64,000 nucleotides of DNA from Candidatus Sulfopaludibacter sp. SbA3. GTDB lineage: Bacteria; Pseudomonadota; Alphaproteobacteria; Caulobacterales; Hyphomonadaceae. The notes beneath the pieces were generated by a model that saw only the letters and a program-made list of their open reading frames with translations, was not told where the DNA came from and did not search any database. The translations under genes were made by a program, and so were the position numbers. Below, in pieces: positions 29,698-39,251 of the stretch; the first letter of the stretch is position 1, and every line of letters begins with the position of its first letter. The stretch covers positions 248,001 through 312,000 of the forward strand of contig CAMDAC010000001.1 in assembly GCA_945888325.1 (NCBI GenBank), given 5' to 3'.

Positions 29698-31152
29698 ATG
29701 CGCCGCTTATCCTTGCGCACCGTTGTCGTACTGACGGTTCCCGCCATCTTCTCCGCGCCCGCTGCCTACGCGCAATACGAGACGAGCTATGGGCGAGGCG
29801 ACGATGTTCCGGCCGCCATCGCCCTCTTCGATGACGAGAATTTCTACGGCGACATCCGCGACGCCTATGACCCCTTCGGCAATCTCCACGACCTCGCCTT
29901 CAACGATCAGGCGCGCTCGGTAGCGGTCTTCGCCGGCCAGTGGGAACTCTGCGAGCACAAGAACTTCACCGGCCGCTGCGTGTTCATCAAGGAAGACGTC
30001 AGCGACCTCGGCTGGTTCGGGCTTGCTGGCCGCGTCTCCTCCGTACGCCCCATATATGAGTATACCGAGGCCGCGCACGGCCTCCTCTTCTCGCGCGACA
30101 AGTATGGCTACATCCGCTACGCCAACAACGAGAGCTATGGCTACGACACCTGGAACTACGGCTATGCCAGTTCCTGGGGCCTGAGTGTCTCTCATTACGG
30201 CTACTCGCCGGACTATCACCGCTACGGCTATTACAGCCCGACCTGGGGCTACGACCCCTACGGCTTCGCCTGGGGTCCGCGCGGCACCATCCGCTACACC
30301 ACGACCTACCGCCGCCACCCGCGCCCGAGCGTGATCAACCCCTACTGGACCGGTTGGGACTGGCGCCGGTCCGACTGGCGGCACGGCCACTGGAGCTGGC
30401 GCGACGGCGGACACGGCGATGACTGGCGCGACTGGCGCCGGGGTGACCGGGACCACCGCGATGACCGTGACGGACGTGGCGGACGCGACTGGCGCCCGGG
30501 TGACGGCGACGGCAGAGGCGGTGATGGACGTGGCGGCCGAGATGACCGCGACGACCGTCCGGTGCGCGATGTTCCCGGCGATCGCTGGGGACCCGGCGCT
30601 GGCGGCACCCGCACCGTGACACCGATACCGGACGATCCACGTCCAGGCCGCGAAGGCCGGGGCGGAAGAGATGGACGTGACGGGCGTGATGGACGCGGCG
30701 GCGGGGGCGGCGGAAGCTGGACTCCCGGCGCCGGCACCGGCACCGCCATCGTGACCCCGCCGGCGGATCCCCCGCGCGAGCCTCGGGGTGGACGCGAAGG
30801 CTGGGGCGGGCGCGTCGGTACGCCGGATGGCCTGCTCGGCGGTCCGGGCACGGAAACGCCGCGCGGCGGCGGAGACGGTGTGCGCGGACGCGGACGCGGC
30901 GGTGATGATGCCGGAGGCGGCGGCGGCAGCGATGACCGCCGCAGCGGTAGCCGGTTCGGAGACGGAATGTCCGGGGGCGGAATTTTCGGTGCGGGCTCAA
31001 GCCGCAGCGCGCCGGCGGTGGTCTCTTCGCCGCCACCCCCACCGCCTCCGCCCCCGCCGCGCGAAAGCCGCCGGGGCGGGGACAGCGACGGCGCAAGCCC
31101 GGGCCGGGGTGATGGCGGCCGTGACGGCTCCCGCCGCCGCGACAAGGATTGA
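29698..31152 (+). CDS. beta/gamma-crystallin-like exported protein with Tyr-rich and long Arg/Gly/Asp-rich low-complexity tail
   Basis: IALFDDENFYGDIRD…AFNDQARSVAVFAGQWELCEHKNFTGRCVFIKEDVSDLGWFGLAGRVSSVRPI, then YGYIRYANNESYGYDTWNYGY…, then GDRDHRDDRDGRGGRDWRPGDGDGRGG… and a poly-Pro run. Confidence 0.82.
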   Translation: MRRLSLRTVVVLTVPAIFSAPAAYAQYETSYGRGDDVPAAIALFDDENFYGDIRDAYDPFGNLHDLAFNDQARSVAVFAGQWELCEHKNFTGRCVFIKEDVSDLGWFGLAGRVSSVRPIYEYTEAAHGLLFSRDKYGYIRYANNESYGYDTWNYGYASSWGLSVSHYGYSPDYHRYGYYSPTWGYDPYGFAWGPRGTIRYTTTYRRHPRPSVINPYWTGWDWRRSDWRHGHWSWRDGGHGDDWRDWRRGDRDHRDDRDGRGGRDWRPGDGDGRGGDGRGGRDDRDDRPVRDVPGDRWGPGAGGTRTVTPIPDDPRPGREGRGGRDGRDGRDGRGGGGGGSWTPGAGTGTAIVTPPADPPREPRGGREGWGGRVGTPDGLLGGPGTETPRGGGDGVRGRGRGGDDAGGGGGSDDRRSGSRFGDGMSGGGIFGAGSSRSAPAVVSSPPPPPPPPPPRESRRGGDSDGASPGRGDGGRDGSRRRDKD

Positions 31153-31156
31153 GGTG

Positions 31157-31202
31157 ACGGCCTAGCCGCCGCGTGGATCATTCCACTCGGCGGCTAGGCC
31201 GT
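31157..31202. terminator. 46-bp near-perfect palindrome between convergent genes, overlapping the GT2 stop codon
   Basis: ACGGCCTAGCCGCCG-c-GTGGA-tcat-TCCAC-t-CGGCGGCTAGGCCGT; one mismatch in a 21-position stem. Confidence 0.75.
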
Positions 31203-31911
31203 ATCCGCCTCGCCGCACCAGCCAGAACATCCCGATCAGATCGAAGATGCCGGCGCCGAGGCGCCCGAGGAATCCGTACTTCGACTGGCCCGCCAGGCGC
31301 TGCCGGTCGTTCACCAGCTCCTCGCGCACCTCCCATCCCGCCCGCTTGATCAGCGCCGGCAGGAAGCGGTGCATCGAGGCAAAGTAGGGCAGGTCACGGA
31401 ACGCCTGCGTCCGGATCAGCTTCCAGCCGCAGCCCGTATCGGTCGCATCGTCCTGCAGCACGAACCGGCGTACGCCGTTGGCGACGCGGGACTGGACCCA
31501 CTTGAATCCGGAATCGTTGCGGCTGTTGCGCTTGCCCGCAATGATGCCGAGCTTGCCGGGCGCGCCCGGTGCGATCAGCGCTTGCCAGAGGCGCGCGGTA
31601 TCGTTCGGATCATTCTGCCCGTCGCCGTCGAGCAGCTGCACCCAGTCTCCGCGTACGGATTTGAGGCCCGTGAACAGCGCTGCGGATTTCCCCCGCCGCT
31701 CCACATGCGTCAGCACCGTCACGGTGTCCGGATGCGCCGCTTTCGCCTCGGCCAGTTCCGCGCCGGTCGCGTCCCCGGACGCATCGTTGACGCAGATCAC
31801 CTCGAAATCGATCCCCGCCAGCACGGCATGCACCTCGTCGATCACGGGATGCACATTGCCCGCCTCATTGAAGAAGGGGATCAGCACGGAAAGGGCAGGG
31901 GTCTGGGTCAT
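31162..31911 (-). CDS. glycosyltransferase family 2 (dolichol-phosphate mannosyltransferase-like)
   Basis: LSVLIPFFNEAGNVHPVIDEVHAVLAGIDFEVICVNDASGDATGAEL…WVQLLDGDGQNDPND. Confidence 0.94.
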   Translation of the reverse strand: MTQTPALSVLIPFFNEAGNVHPVIDEVHAVLAGIDFEVICVNDASGDATGAELAEAKAAHPDTVTVLTHVERRGKSAALFTGLKSVRGDWVQLLDGDGQNDPNDTARLWQALIAPGAPGKLGIIAGKRNSRNDSGFKWVQSRVANGVRRFVLQDDATDTGCGWKLIRTQAFRDLPYFASMHRFLPALIKRAGWEVREELVNDRQRLAGQSKYGFLGRLGAGIFDLIGMFWLVRRGGYGLAAEWNDPRGG

Positions 31912-32012
31912 TCGGCTCCTGCCTAGTCCAGCCCGCGCCGGAATCCAATCTCCTGTCTTGCGAGCCTGCCTGCGCGCTGTAAGGCTGGCTGCAGCCGAAC
32001 GGGAAAGAGAGC

Positions 32013-33818
32013 ATGGCCGCCGAAGTTGCCCACGGACCCGATCTGGGCGCCCTCGTGATCCTGCTCGGCTCAGCCGTGATCGCAGTGCCGATCTTCAAGC
32101 GTATCGGTTTTGGCTCGGTGCTCGGCTATCTCGCCGCCGGTCTCGTCATCGGCCCCTTCGGCTTCCGCGTGTTCACCGAGCCTGCGGAAATCCTGCACGT
32201 CGCCGAACTCGGCGTGGTGATGTTCCTCTTTATAATCGGTCTCGAGATGCAGCCCTCGCGGCTGTGGGGGATGCGCAAGGAAATCTTTGGCCTCGGCCTC
32301 GCGCAGGTGCTCACCTGCATCCTGCTGCTCTCCTGGGTCGGGGTCGCGCTCGGCTATTCGCCGCAAACCTCGTTGATCGCGGGCACCGGCTTCGTGCTGA
32401 CCTCCACCGCCATCGTCATGCAGATGCTTCAGGAGCGCGGCGATATCGCCAAGCCGAAGGGGCAGAAGATGGTCTCGATCCTCCTCTTCGAGGATCTCGC
32501 GATCGTGCCGCTGCTCGCCCTGGTCGCCTTCCTCGCGCCGGGGGCAGGGGAAGTGACAATGGCCGAGCGGCTGACCGGCGTCGTAATCGGCCTCGGCGCG
32601 ATCCTCGCGCTGGTCATCGCGGGCCGCTACTTGCTGAATCCCATCTTCCGCATCCTTGCCGCCGCCCGGGCCCGCGAAGTGATGACGGCCGCCGCATTGC
32701 TCGTCGTGCTCGGCGCCGCCTGGGGCATACAGCTCGGCGGGCTTTCGACGGCTATGGGCGCCTTCCTCGCCGGCGTGCTGCTGTCGGAATCGTCCTACCG
32801 CCACGAACTGGAAGCAGATGTCGAACCCTTCCGGGGCATCCTGCTCGGCCTCTTCTTCCTCGCGGTCGGCATGTCGCTGGACCTCAACGTGGTCGCGGAC
32901 AACTGGCAGCTGATCGCCATCAGCGTCGTCGCCTTCACGCTGCTCAAGGCCGCCGGCGTCTACAGCGTCGCCCGCCTGTTCAAGGCCAGCCACCGCGAGG
33001 CGACCGAGCGCACCGTACTGATGACGCAGGGCGGCGAGTTCGCTTTCGTCCTCTACGCCGCCGCGCTCGCGGTCGGCCTGATAAGCGACGAAGGCAGCGC
33101 CATGCTGACCGCCATCATCATCGTCTCGATGCTGCTGACGCCGCTGTTCGTGCTGATCCATGACCGGCTGAAGCCGGAGGTCGAGGTCGATGCCAGCGGC
33201 GTCGAGACGCCGAAGGACGCGACCGGCACGGCGCTGCTGATCGGCTTCGGCCGCTTCGGCCAGATCGTGAGCCAGCCGCTGCTGGCGCGCGGCTATTCCG
33301 TCACCACCATCGACAATGATCCCGAGATGATCCGCGTCGCGGCCTCCTTCGGCTTCAAGGTCTATTTCGGCGATGGCCAGCGGCTCGACATCCTGCACGC
33401 CGCCGGGGCGCATCACGCCTCGTTGATCCTTGTCTGCATCGACGACCGGGCGGCAGCGACCCGGATCGTCCAGCTAGTGCGCCACGAATTCCCGAACACG
33501 CTGCTGCTCGCCCGCGCCTATGACCGGGAGCATGGCATGGAGCTGGTGAAGGCCGGGGTGGACTATCCGGTGCGCGAGACATTCGAGTCCGCCATCAAGT
33601 TCGCCCGCGCGGCGCTGGACCGGCTGGGCGAGCCCGAAGCCGCCATCGACGACGCCATCGAGGAACTCCGCCGCCGCGACGAGGAACGCTTCGCCCTGCA
33701 GCTGACCGGCGGCATGCTGGCCGGCCGCGAACTGATGATCGGCAATGGCGGCAGCGAGAAACCAAAAGACGTCGCCGGGCCGGACACGACGCCGGACGAA
33801 AGCCCGGTTGGCGGTTGA
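32013..33818 (+). CDS. CPA2 family cation:proton antiporter with C-terminal RCK/TrkA-N domain (KefB/KefC-like)
   Basis: GFGSVLGYLAAGLVIGPFGF…LFIIGLEMQPSRLWGMRKEIFGLG…TALLIGFGRFGQIVSQPLLARGYSVTTIDNDPEMIR. Confidence 0.94.
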   Translation: MAAEVAHGPDLGALVILLGSAVIAVPIFKRIGFGSVLGYLAAGLVIGPFGFRVFTEPAEILHVAELGVVMFLFIIGLEMQPSRLWGMRKEIFGLGLAQVLTCILLLSWVGVALGYSPQTSLIAGTGFVLTSTAIVMQMLQERGDIAKPKGQKMVSILLFEDLAIVPLLALVAFLAPGAGEVTMAERLTGVVIGLGAILALVIAGRYLLNPIFRILAAARAREVMTAAALLVVLGAAWGIQLGGLSTAMGAFLAGVLLSESSYRHELEADVEPFRGILLGLFFLAVGMSLDLNVVADNWQLIAISVVAFTLLKAAGVYSVARLFKASHREATERTVLMTQGGEFAFVLYAAALAVGLISDEGSAMLTAIIIVSMLLTPLFVLIHDRLKPEVEVDASGVETPKDATGTALLIGFGRFGQIVSQPLLARGYSVTTIDNDPEMIRVAASFGFKVYFGDGQRLDILHAAGAHHASLILVCIDDRAAATRIVQLVRHEFPNTLLLARAYDREHGMELVKAGVDYPVRETFESAIKFARAALDRLGEPEAAIDDAIEELRRRDEERFALQLTGGMLAGRELMIGNGGSEKPKDVAGPDTTPDESPVGG

Positions 33819-33842
33819 GCGCCCGCGCGCTAAACCCCGCCC

Positions 33843-34568
33843 ATGTTCACCGCCACCTGCATCACCCTCGTGCCCGAGGCGTATCCCGGCCCGCTCGGCG
33901 CCTCGATCCTGGGCCGGTCGCGCGCCGAAGGCATCTGGGGGCTCGAAACTGTGGACCTGCGCACCTTCGGCCTCGGCAAGCACCGCAAGGTCGATGACAC
34001 GCCGGCCGGGGGCGGGGCGGGCCTGGTTTTGCGTGCCGATGTGGCCGCTGCCGCCCTGGACAGTGTTCCGGCCAATGGCCGCCCCCTCGTTTACCTTTCC
34101 CCGCGCGGCCCCCGGTTTAACCATCAAATGGCCCGTGACTGGGCGGCGGGGCCAGGCGTCGTTCTGTTCTGCGGCCGGTTCGAGGGCCTCGACGAGCGGG
34201 TGATCGAGGCGCGGGGGATGCAGGAAGTCTCGCTGGGGGACTTTGTTCTCGCCGGCGGGGATGTTGCGGCTATGGCGATGGTCGAGGCGGCAGTGCGGCT
34301 TTTGCCCGGTGTGGCGGGCAATGCGGCCTCTCTGACCGGGGAATCCTTCGAGACCGGCCTGCTGGAACACCCCCAGTATACCCAGCCCAGGGAGTGGGAG
34401 GGGCGGGGGATTCCGGACATTCTCCTCTCCGGCGACCACAAGCGCATAGAAGAGTGGCGTCTGGACCGCTCAAAGGCGTTGACTTTTGACCGCCGCCCCG
34501 ATTTATACGCCGCTTACTCCCGACCCCCCACATTTGTTGCGCCGGAGACTGGCGATGAACCTGATTAA
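33843..34568 (+). CDS. trmD: tRNA (guanine-N1)-methyltransferase
   Basis: [36 protein letters not shown]…[18 protein letters not shown]…[42 protein letters not shown]. Confidence 0.97.
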   Translation: MFTATCITLVPEAYPGPLGASILGRSRAEGIWGLETVDLRTFGLGKHRKVDDTPAGGGAGLVLRADVAAAALDSVPANGRPLVYLSPRGPRFNHQMARDWAAGPGVVLFCGRFEGLDERVIEARGMQEVSLGDFVLAGGDVAAMAMVEAAVRLLPGVAGNAASLTGESFETGLLEHPQYTQPREWEGRGIPDILLSGDHKRIEEWRLDRSKALTFDRRPDLYAAYSRPPTFVAPETGDEPD

Positions 34569-35118
34569 AGAGCTTGAGACGGCCGAAATGGCCCGCGTTC
34601 TCGGCGACAAGAAAATTCCGACCTTCTCGCCCGGCGACACGCTGGCGGTGAACGTCAAGATCAAGGAAGGCGACCGTGAGCGCGTCCAGCGCTACGAAGG
34701 CGTCTGCATCGCCCGCGCCGGTCAGGGCCTCAACGAGAGCTTCACGGTCCGCAAGATCTCCTTCGGTGAAGGCGTCGAGCGCGTTTTCCCGGTGGTCTCG
34801 CCGCTGATCGACTCGATCGAAGTGGTCCGCAAGGGCCGCGTCCGCCGCGCGAAACTCTACTATCTGCGCGACCTGCGCGGCAAAGGTGCCCGTATCGCCG
34901 AGCGCACCACCGGCCACGGCATCGAAACCCAGGAACTGGCCGTTTCGAAAACCGAGCGCCGCCGCCAGAAGGACGCCGAAAAGGTCGCCCGCAAGGACAC
35001 TGCTGCCAAGGCCCGCGCTGAAGCCGCTGAAGCCGCCGCTGCTGCCGAGGCTGTCGCCGCTGCAGAAGCCGCCGAAGCTGCTGCTGCCGCCGCTGCTGAA
35101 AAGCCCGCCGAAGAATAG
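34555..35118 (+). CDS. rplS: 50S ribosomal protein L19 with extended Ala/Glu/Lys-rich C-terminus
   Basis: [91 protein letters not shown]; 14-bp overlap with trmD. Confidence 0.97.
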   Translation: MNLIKELETAEMARVLGDKKIPTFSPGDTLAVNVKIKEGDRERVQRYEGVCIARAGQGLNESFTVRKISFGEGVERVFPVVSPLIDSIEVVRKGRVRRAKLYYLRDLRGKGARIAERTTGHGIETQELAVSKTERRRQKDAEKVARKDTAAKARAEAAEAAAAAEAVAAAEAAEAAAAAAAEKPAEE

Positions 35119-35137
35119 GTTTCTGCTCAAGGCCCAA

Positions 35138-35176
35138 CCTCCAAAGCGCCCTTGCCTTGCGGCAGGGGCGTTTTCG
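35138..35176 (+). terminator. Rho-independent terminator after rplS
   Basis: aaaGCGCCCTTGCC-ttgc-GGCAGGGGCGTTTTcgc hairpin followed by a T-run. Confidence 0.8.
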
Positions 35177-35240
35177 CATTTGACAGGCTTCCTTCCTGCA
35201 GCGCCGCCGCTATTGTGCGGCGCGCAAGAGCGAGACCGAA

Positions 35241-36638
35241 ATGCCCCGCAAGACCCTCTACGACAAGATCTGGGACGCGCATGTCGTCCATACCGACGCC
35301 GCCTCCGGCGAGAGCCTCCTCTATATTGACCTCCACCTCATCCATGAGGTGACAACCCCGCAGGCGTTTGACGGCCTGAAGGTCGCGGGCCGCCGGGTGC
35401 GCCGGCCGGAGCTGACCCTTGCAGTTGCCGATCACAATACGCCGACCGAGAACCAGTCGCTCGGCCTTGCGGGCGTCAAGGATTCCGAAGCGCGCAACCA
35501 GCTCGAGACGCTGACGCGCAATGTCGCCGAATACGGCATTCAGTTCTTCCCGATGGGCGACATCAACAATGGCATCGTCCACGTCGTCGGGCCGGAGCAG
35601 GGGCGCACCCAGCCCGGCATGACGATTGTCTGCGGTGACAGCCATACCTCCACCCATGGCGCCTTTGGCGCGCTGGCGCATGGTATCGGCACGTCCGAGG
35701 TCGAGCATGTGCTCGCCACGCAAACGCTCCGGGCCCGGAAGATGCTGAACATGGCCGTCGAAGTGTCCGGCCGCTTGCGCGAAGGCGTCACGGCGAAGGA
35801 CCTTGCCCTCCATATCATCGCCATCACCGGCACGGCCGGCGGCACCGGCTATGTCATCGAATACCGGGGCGACGCGGTCCGCGCCCTGTCGATGGAAGGG
35901 CGGATGACGCTGTGCAACCTCTCCATCGAAGGCGGTGCCCGCGCGGGTCTCGTCGCCCCTGACGAGAAGACGTTCGCCTATGTGAAGGGCCGCCCCGCCG
36001 CGCCGAAGGGCGGCGCCTGGGAGATGGCGGAGCGCTACTGGCAGACCCTGCGCTCGGACGACGACGCGGTGTTCGACCATGTGTTGACGATCAAGGGCGA
36101 AGAGGTCGAGCCGACCGTGACCTGGGGCACGAGCCCCGAGCAGGGGATTGCCCTCTCCGCCAATATTCCGCGCCCGGAAGATTTCGCCGATCCGGTGAAG
36201 GCGGCCGCCTGCGAACGCGCGCTCGCCTATATGGGTCTTGAAGGCGGCAAGCCGATTGCGGGCACGCCGGTCCAGCGCGTCTTCATCGGCTCGTGCACCA
36301 ACTCGCGCATCGAAGACCTGCGTGCCGCCGCTGCCATCGCGAAGACCGGCAAGGTCGCTGCAGGAGTGCGCGCCATGGTCGTGCCCGGCTCCGGTCTTGT
36401 TCGTGCGCAGGCGGAGGAGGAGGGCCTTGATCAGGTTTTCTTCGAAGCTGGATTCGAATGGCGCGAGCCGGGTTGTTCCATGTGCCTTGGCATGAACCCG
36501 GACATCCTCGCGCCTGGCGAGCGCTGCGCTTCGACCTCCAACCGCAATTTCGAAGGCCGTCAGGGCCGGGGTGGCCGCACCCACCTGATGAGCCCCCAGC
36601 TTGCTGCCCGCGCCGCCCTCACGGGCGTCATCGGTTAA
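35241..36638 (+). CDS. leuC: 3-isopropylmalate dehydratase large subunit
   Basis: [14 protein letters not shown]…[19 protein letters not shown]…[34 protein letters not shown]…[17 protein letters not shown]. Confidence 0.98.
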   Translation: MPRKTLYDKIWDAHVVHTDAASGESLLYIDLHLIHEVTTPQAFDGLKVAGRRVRRPELTLAVADHNTPTENQSLGLAGVKDSEARNQLETLTRNVAEYGIQFFPMGDINNGIVHVVGPEQGRTQPGMTIVCGDSHTSTHGAFGALAHGIGTSEVEHVLATQTLRARKMLNMAVEVSGRLREGVTAKDLALHIIAITGTAGGTGYVIEYRGDAVRALSMEGRMTLCNLSIEGGARAGLVAPDEKTFAYVKGRPAAPKGGAWEMAERYWQTLRSDDDAVFDHVLTIKGEEVEPTVTWGTSPEQGIALSANIPRPEDFADPVKAAACERALAYMGLEGGKPIAGTPVQRVFIGSCTNSRIEDLRAAAAIAKTGKVAAGVRAMVVPGSGLVRAQAEEEGLDQVFFEAGFEWREPGCSMCLGMNPDILAPGERCASTSNRNFEGRQGRGGRTHLMSPQLAARAALTGVIG

Positions 36639-36665
36639 TCCGCTTACAGACAAAGGAACGCGACC

Positions 36666-37622
36666 ATGGCCTTCGATCTTGCCCCCCGTCAGGACTGGAC
36701 CCTCGAAGAGATCGCGGCGGTTTATGAACTCCCGCTCGACCAGCTGATGGCCCGCGCGCTCGCCGTGAAGGCCGCCAACTGGCCGGATGGCGCGGTGCAG
36801 AAATCCCAGCTGCTGTCGATCAAGACCGGCGGCTGCCCCGAGGATTGCGGGTATTGCAGCCAGTCCGCCAAGTTCGACACCGGCCTCAAGGCCGAGAAAC
36901 TTCTCCCCCTCGAAGAGGTCGTCGAGACGGCCCGCCGGGCGAAAGCCAATGGGGCGGACCGGTTCTGCATGGGCGCGGCCTGGCGCTCGCTCAAGGACCG
37001 GGACCTGCCGAAGGTGGCCGAGATGATTTCTGCCGTGAAGGCGGAAGGTCTCGAGACCTGTGTTACGTTGGGCATGCTCGAGGAAGGACAGGCCGAAGCG
37101 CTGAAGGCGGCCGGGCTCGACTATTACAACCATAACCTCGACACTTCGCGCGAATATTACGGCGAAGTCGTCAGCACACGCACTTATGACGACCGGCTGG
37201 AAACCCTCGGGCGGTGCCGCACCGCCGGCATCAAGCTCTGCTGCGGCGGCATCCTCGGCATGGGCGAATCCCGCGCGGACCGGGTCGGGCTGATCCACGA
37301 ACTCTCCAAGCTGACGCCGCATCCGGAAAGCGTGCCGGTCAACAAGCTCGTGCCGATCAAGGGTACGCCGCTCGGAAACAGCGAAGAGCTCGACACGCTG
37401 GAACTCACCCGCGCCATTGCCACCTGCCGCATCGTCTTCCCGCAAAGCTGGGTGCGCCTCTCGGCGGGCCGCGAGTCGATGAGCCCGGAAGGCCAGGCGC
37501 TGTGCCTGCTCGCCGGCGCCAATTCCATCTTCGTTGGCGACCGCCTGCTGACCACGCCGCTGCCGGGGGCGGACAAGGATGCGAAGCTGCTGGAGTCGGT
37601 GGGCGGTTGCGCGAAGTGCTGA
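36666..37622 (+). CDS. bioB: biotin synthase
   Basis: [20 protein letters not shown] (radical SAM CxxxCxxC)…[11 protein letters not shown]…[15 protein letters not shown]. Confidence 0.98.
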   Translation: MAFDLAPRQDWTLEEIAAVYELPLDQLMARALAVKAANWPDGAVQKSQLLSIKTGGCPEDCGYCSQSAKFDTGLKAEKLLPLEEVVETARRAKANGADRFCMGAAWRSLKDRDLPKVAEMISAVKAEGLETCVTLGMLEEGQAEALKAAGLDYYNHNLDTSREYYGEVVSTRTYDDRLETLGRCRTAGIKLCCGGILGMGESRADRVGLIHELSKLTPHPESVPVNKLVPIKGTPLGNSEELDTLELTRAIATCRIVFPQSWVRLSAGRESMSPEGQALCLLAGANSIFVGDRLLTTPLPGADKDAKLLESVGGCAKC

Positions 37623-37737
37623 GGGTTTAATTCGCGAGTTTTTCGGATTTGGTGAGCTGTTTTTCCGGTTTTGACGGGGGTCAAGGCCAGAATTCTCTGT
37701 GGAAACAGGGTGTTTGGGCGTGCCGGGTGCGTGCAAT

Positions 37738-37850
37738 CCCTCTCTTTGCCTCTCGTTCCGTATTCATTTCTCTCCGTTTTCGTCTCGTTCAGTGTCGTTC
37801 TTTTCTCAAAGGTTCTCACTTTTTATCATTTGCTCTCGCTTGGGTGCGGC
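37738..37850 (+). promoter_or_regulatory. pyrimidine-rich, G-poor tract downstream of bioB; candidate rut (Rho-dependent terminator) region
   Basis: ccctctctttgcctctcgttccgtattcatttctctccgttttcgtctcgttcagtgtcgttcttttctcaaaggttctcactttttatcatttgctctcgct; many YC dinucleotides. Confidence 0.4.
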
Positions 37851-38004
37851 GGGGTGGGCATGTTCCGGGGGCGGAGGGGTTTGCGGTCTGCACGGATTAT
37901 ACATCCGGTGCGCAGGGTGGGGCGTTCGATTTGGGAAGTATTTTGTAGCGGGTTGATTTTGCTGGGGTGGGGGGTGCGGGGATGTAGGCGTAAGTCGCGT
38001 CGAA

Positions 38005-38104
38005 CCCCTCTCCCGGAGGGAGAGGGGCAGGGGTGAGGGACTTGAGGTTTGACAATGCGGCTAGCCCCTCATCCCCAACCCCTTCTCCCCATGGGAGAAG
38101 GGGC
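38005..38104. repeat. composite REP/BIME-like palindromic element
   Basis: CCCCTCTCCC-gga-GGGAGAGGGG + caGGGGTGAGGG … CCCCTCATCCCC + CCCCTTCTCCC-cat-GGGAGAAGGGG. Confidence 0.75.
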
Positions 38105-38212
38105 TTGAATGAATGCGCACCCTTCAGCCCAGCTAAACAAGCGCATCGGTTGCGTATCCCGGCGCACGGGCCGATATTCGGGCTTCAAGTTTATCTCTGA
38201 AGGGAGACAGCC

Positions 38213-39196
38213 ATGTCCGGAACCGTGAAACTCGAGAGCGGTGTGACGCTCGATGGCCCGCGGGGGCGGGTGTATGGGTCGATCCTGGAGACGATCGGGT
38301 CAACGCCGCTGGTGCGGGCGGAGAAGTTTGCGAAGGCCGAAGGCGTCAAGGCGGACCTGCTGTTCAAGCTCGAATTCTTCAATCCGCTGGCGAGCGTGAA
38401 GGACCGGATCGGCCTCGCAATGATCCTGGGCCTTGAGGCCGAGGGCAGGCTGAAGCCGGGCGGGACACTGATCGAGCCGACTTCGGGGAACACGGGTATT
38501 GGCCTCGCGTTCGTCGCGGCGCAGCGCGGCTACCGCCTGATCCTGACGATGCCGGAATCGATGTCGATCGAGCGGCGCAAGATGCTGGCCTATCTCGGCG
38601 CCGAGCTGGAGCTGACGCCGAAAGAGAAGGGGATGGGCGGCGCCATCGCCAAGGCGAAGGAGCTGCTGGAATCGATCCCCGGTTCGGTCAGCCCGAGCCA
38701 GTTCGACAATCCGGCGAACCCCGCGATCCACGAGAAGACGACCGCCGAGGAAATCTGGGCGGATACCGCCGGCAAGGTCGATGCGGTCATCGCCGGCATC
38801 GGCACGGGCGGCACGTTCACCGGCGTCGGCCGCGTGCTGAAACCGCGCAAGCCGGGGCTGCGGATGTTTGCCGTCGAGCCGGAAGCCTCGCCTGTGCTCT
38901 CCGGCGGCGCACCGGGGCCGCACATGATCCAGGGCATCGGCGCCGGTTTCATTCCTGGCAATGCGGATACGAGCCTGATCGATGAAGTGCTGAAAGTGTC
39001 GAACAGCGACGCGATTGCCGCGGCGCGAAAGCTCGCCCGACTCGAGGGCATTCCGGGCGGCATCTCCTCCGGCGCGGCGGCGCATGCGGCGGTGCAGCTC
39101 GGCAAGCGGCCGGACATGGCGGGCATGACGATCGTGGTGATCCTCGCGAGCTTTGCGGAGCGGTATGTGTCGACGGCGTTGTTTGAGGGGCTTTAG
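38213..39196 (+). CDS. cysK: cysteine synthase A
   Basis: [49 protein letters not shown]…[20 protein letters not shown]…[16 protein letters not shown]. Confidence 0.96.
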   Translation: MSGTVKLESGVTLDGPRGRVYGSILETIGSTPLVRAEKFAKAEGVKADLLFKLEFFNPLASVKDRIGLAMILGLEAEGRLKPGGTLIEPTSGNTGIGLAFVAAQRGYRLILTMPESMSIERRKMLAYLGAELELTPKEKGMGGAIAKAKELLESIPGSVSPSQFDNPANPAIHEKTTAEEIWADTAGKVDAVIAGIGTGGTFTGVGRVLKPRKPGLRMFAVEPEASPVLSGGAPGPHMIQGIGAGFIPGNADTSLIDEVLKVSNSDAIAAARKLARLEGIPGGISSGAAAHAAVQLGKRPDMAGMTIVVILASFAERYVSTALFEGL

Positions 39197-39220
39197 CGCG
39201 GAGCGGGTCGGTTGGGGCGT

Positions 39221-39251
39221 CGGATTTCGGCCTGCGGCCTCTATCCGACCT
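39221..39251. repeat. REP-like palindrome immediately after cysK
   Basis: GTCGGATttcGGCCtgcGGCCtctATCCGAC; nested stems. Confidence 0.55.

Noticed and set aside
32070-33416. 448-aa minus-strand ORF opposite the Kef antiporter
   Set aside because: Shadow frame; the plus strand is a clear CPA2 antiporter with an RCK domain.
35127-37736. 869-aa ORF on the minus strand opposite leuC/bioB
   Set aside because: Shadow ORF of high-GC coding DNA; the plus strand encodes unambiguous LeuC and BioB, and the antisense translation is His/Arg/Gly-rich with no recognisable motif.
37671-38036. 121-aa ORF in the bioB-cysK gap
   Set aside because: Runs through the pyrimidine-rich tract and into the REP element; no convincing start context or protein motif; overlapping ORFs in other frames are equally long.
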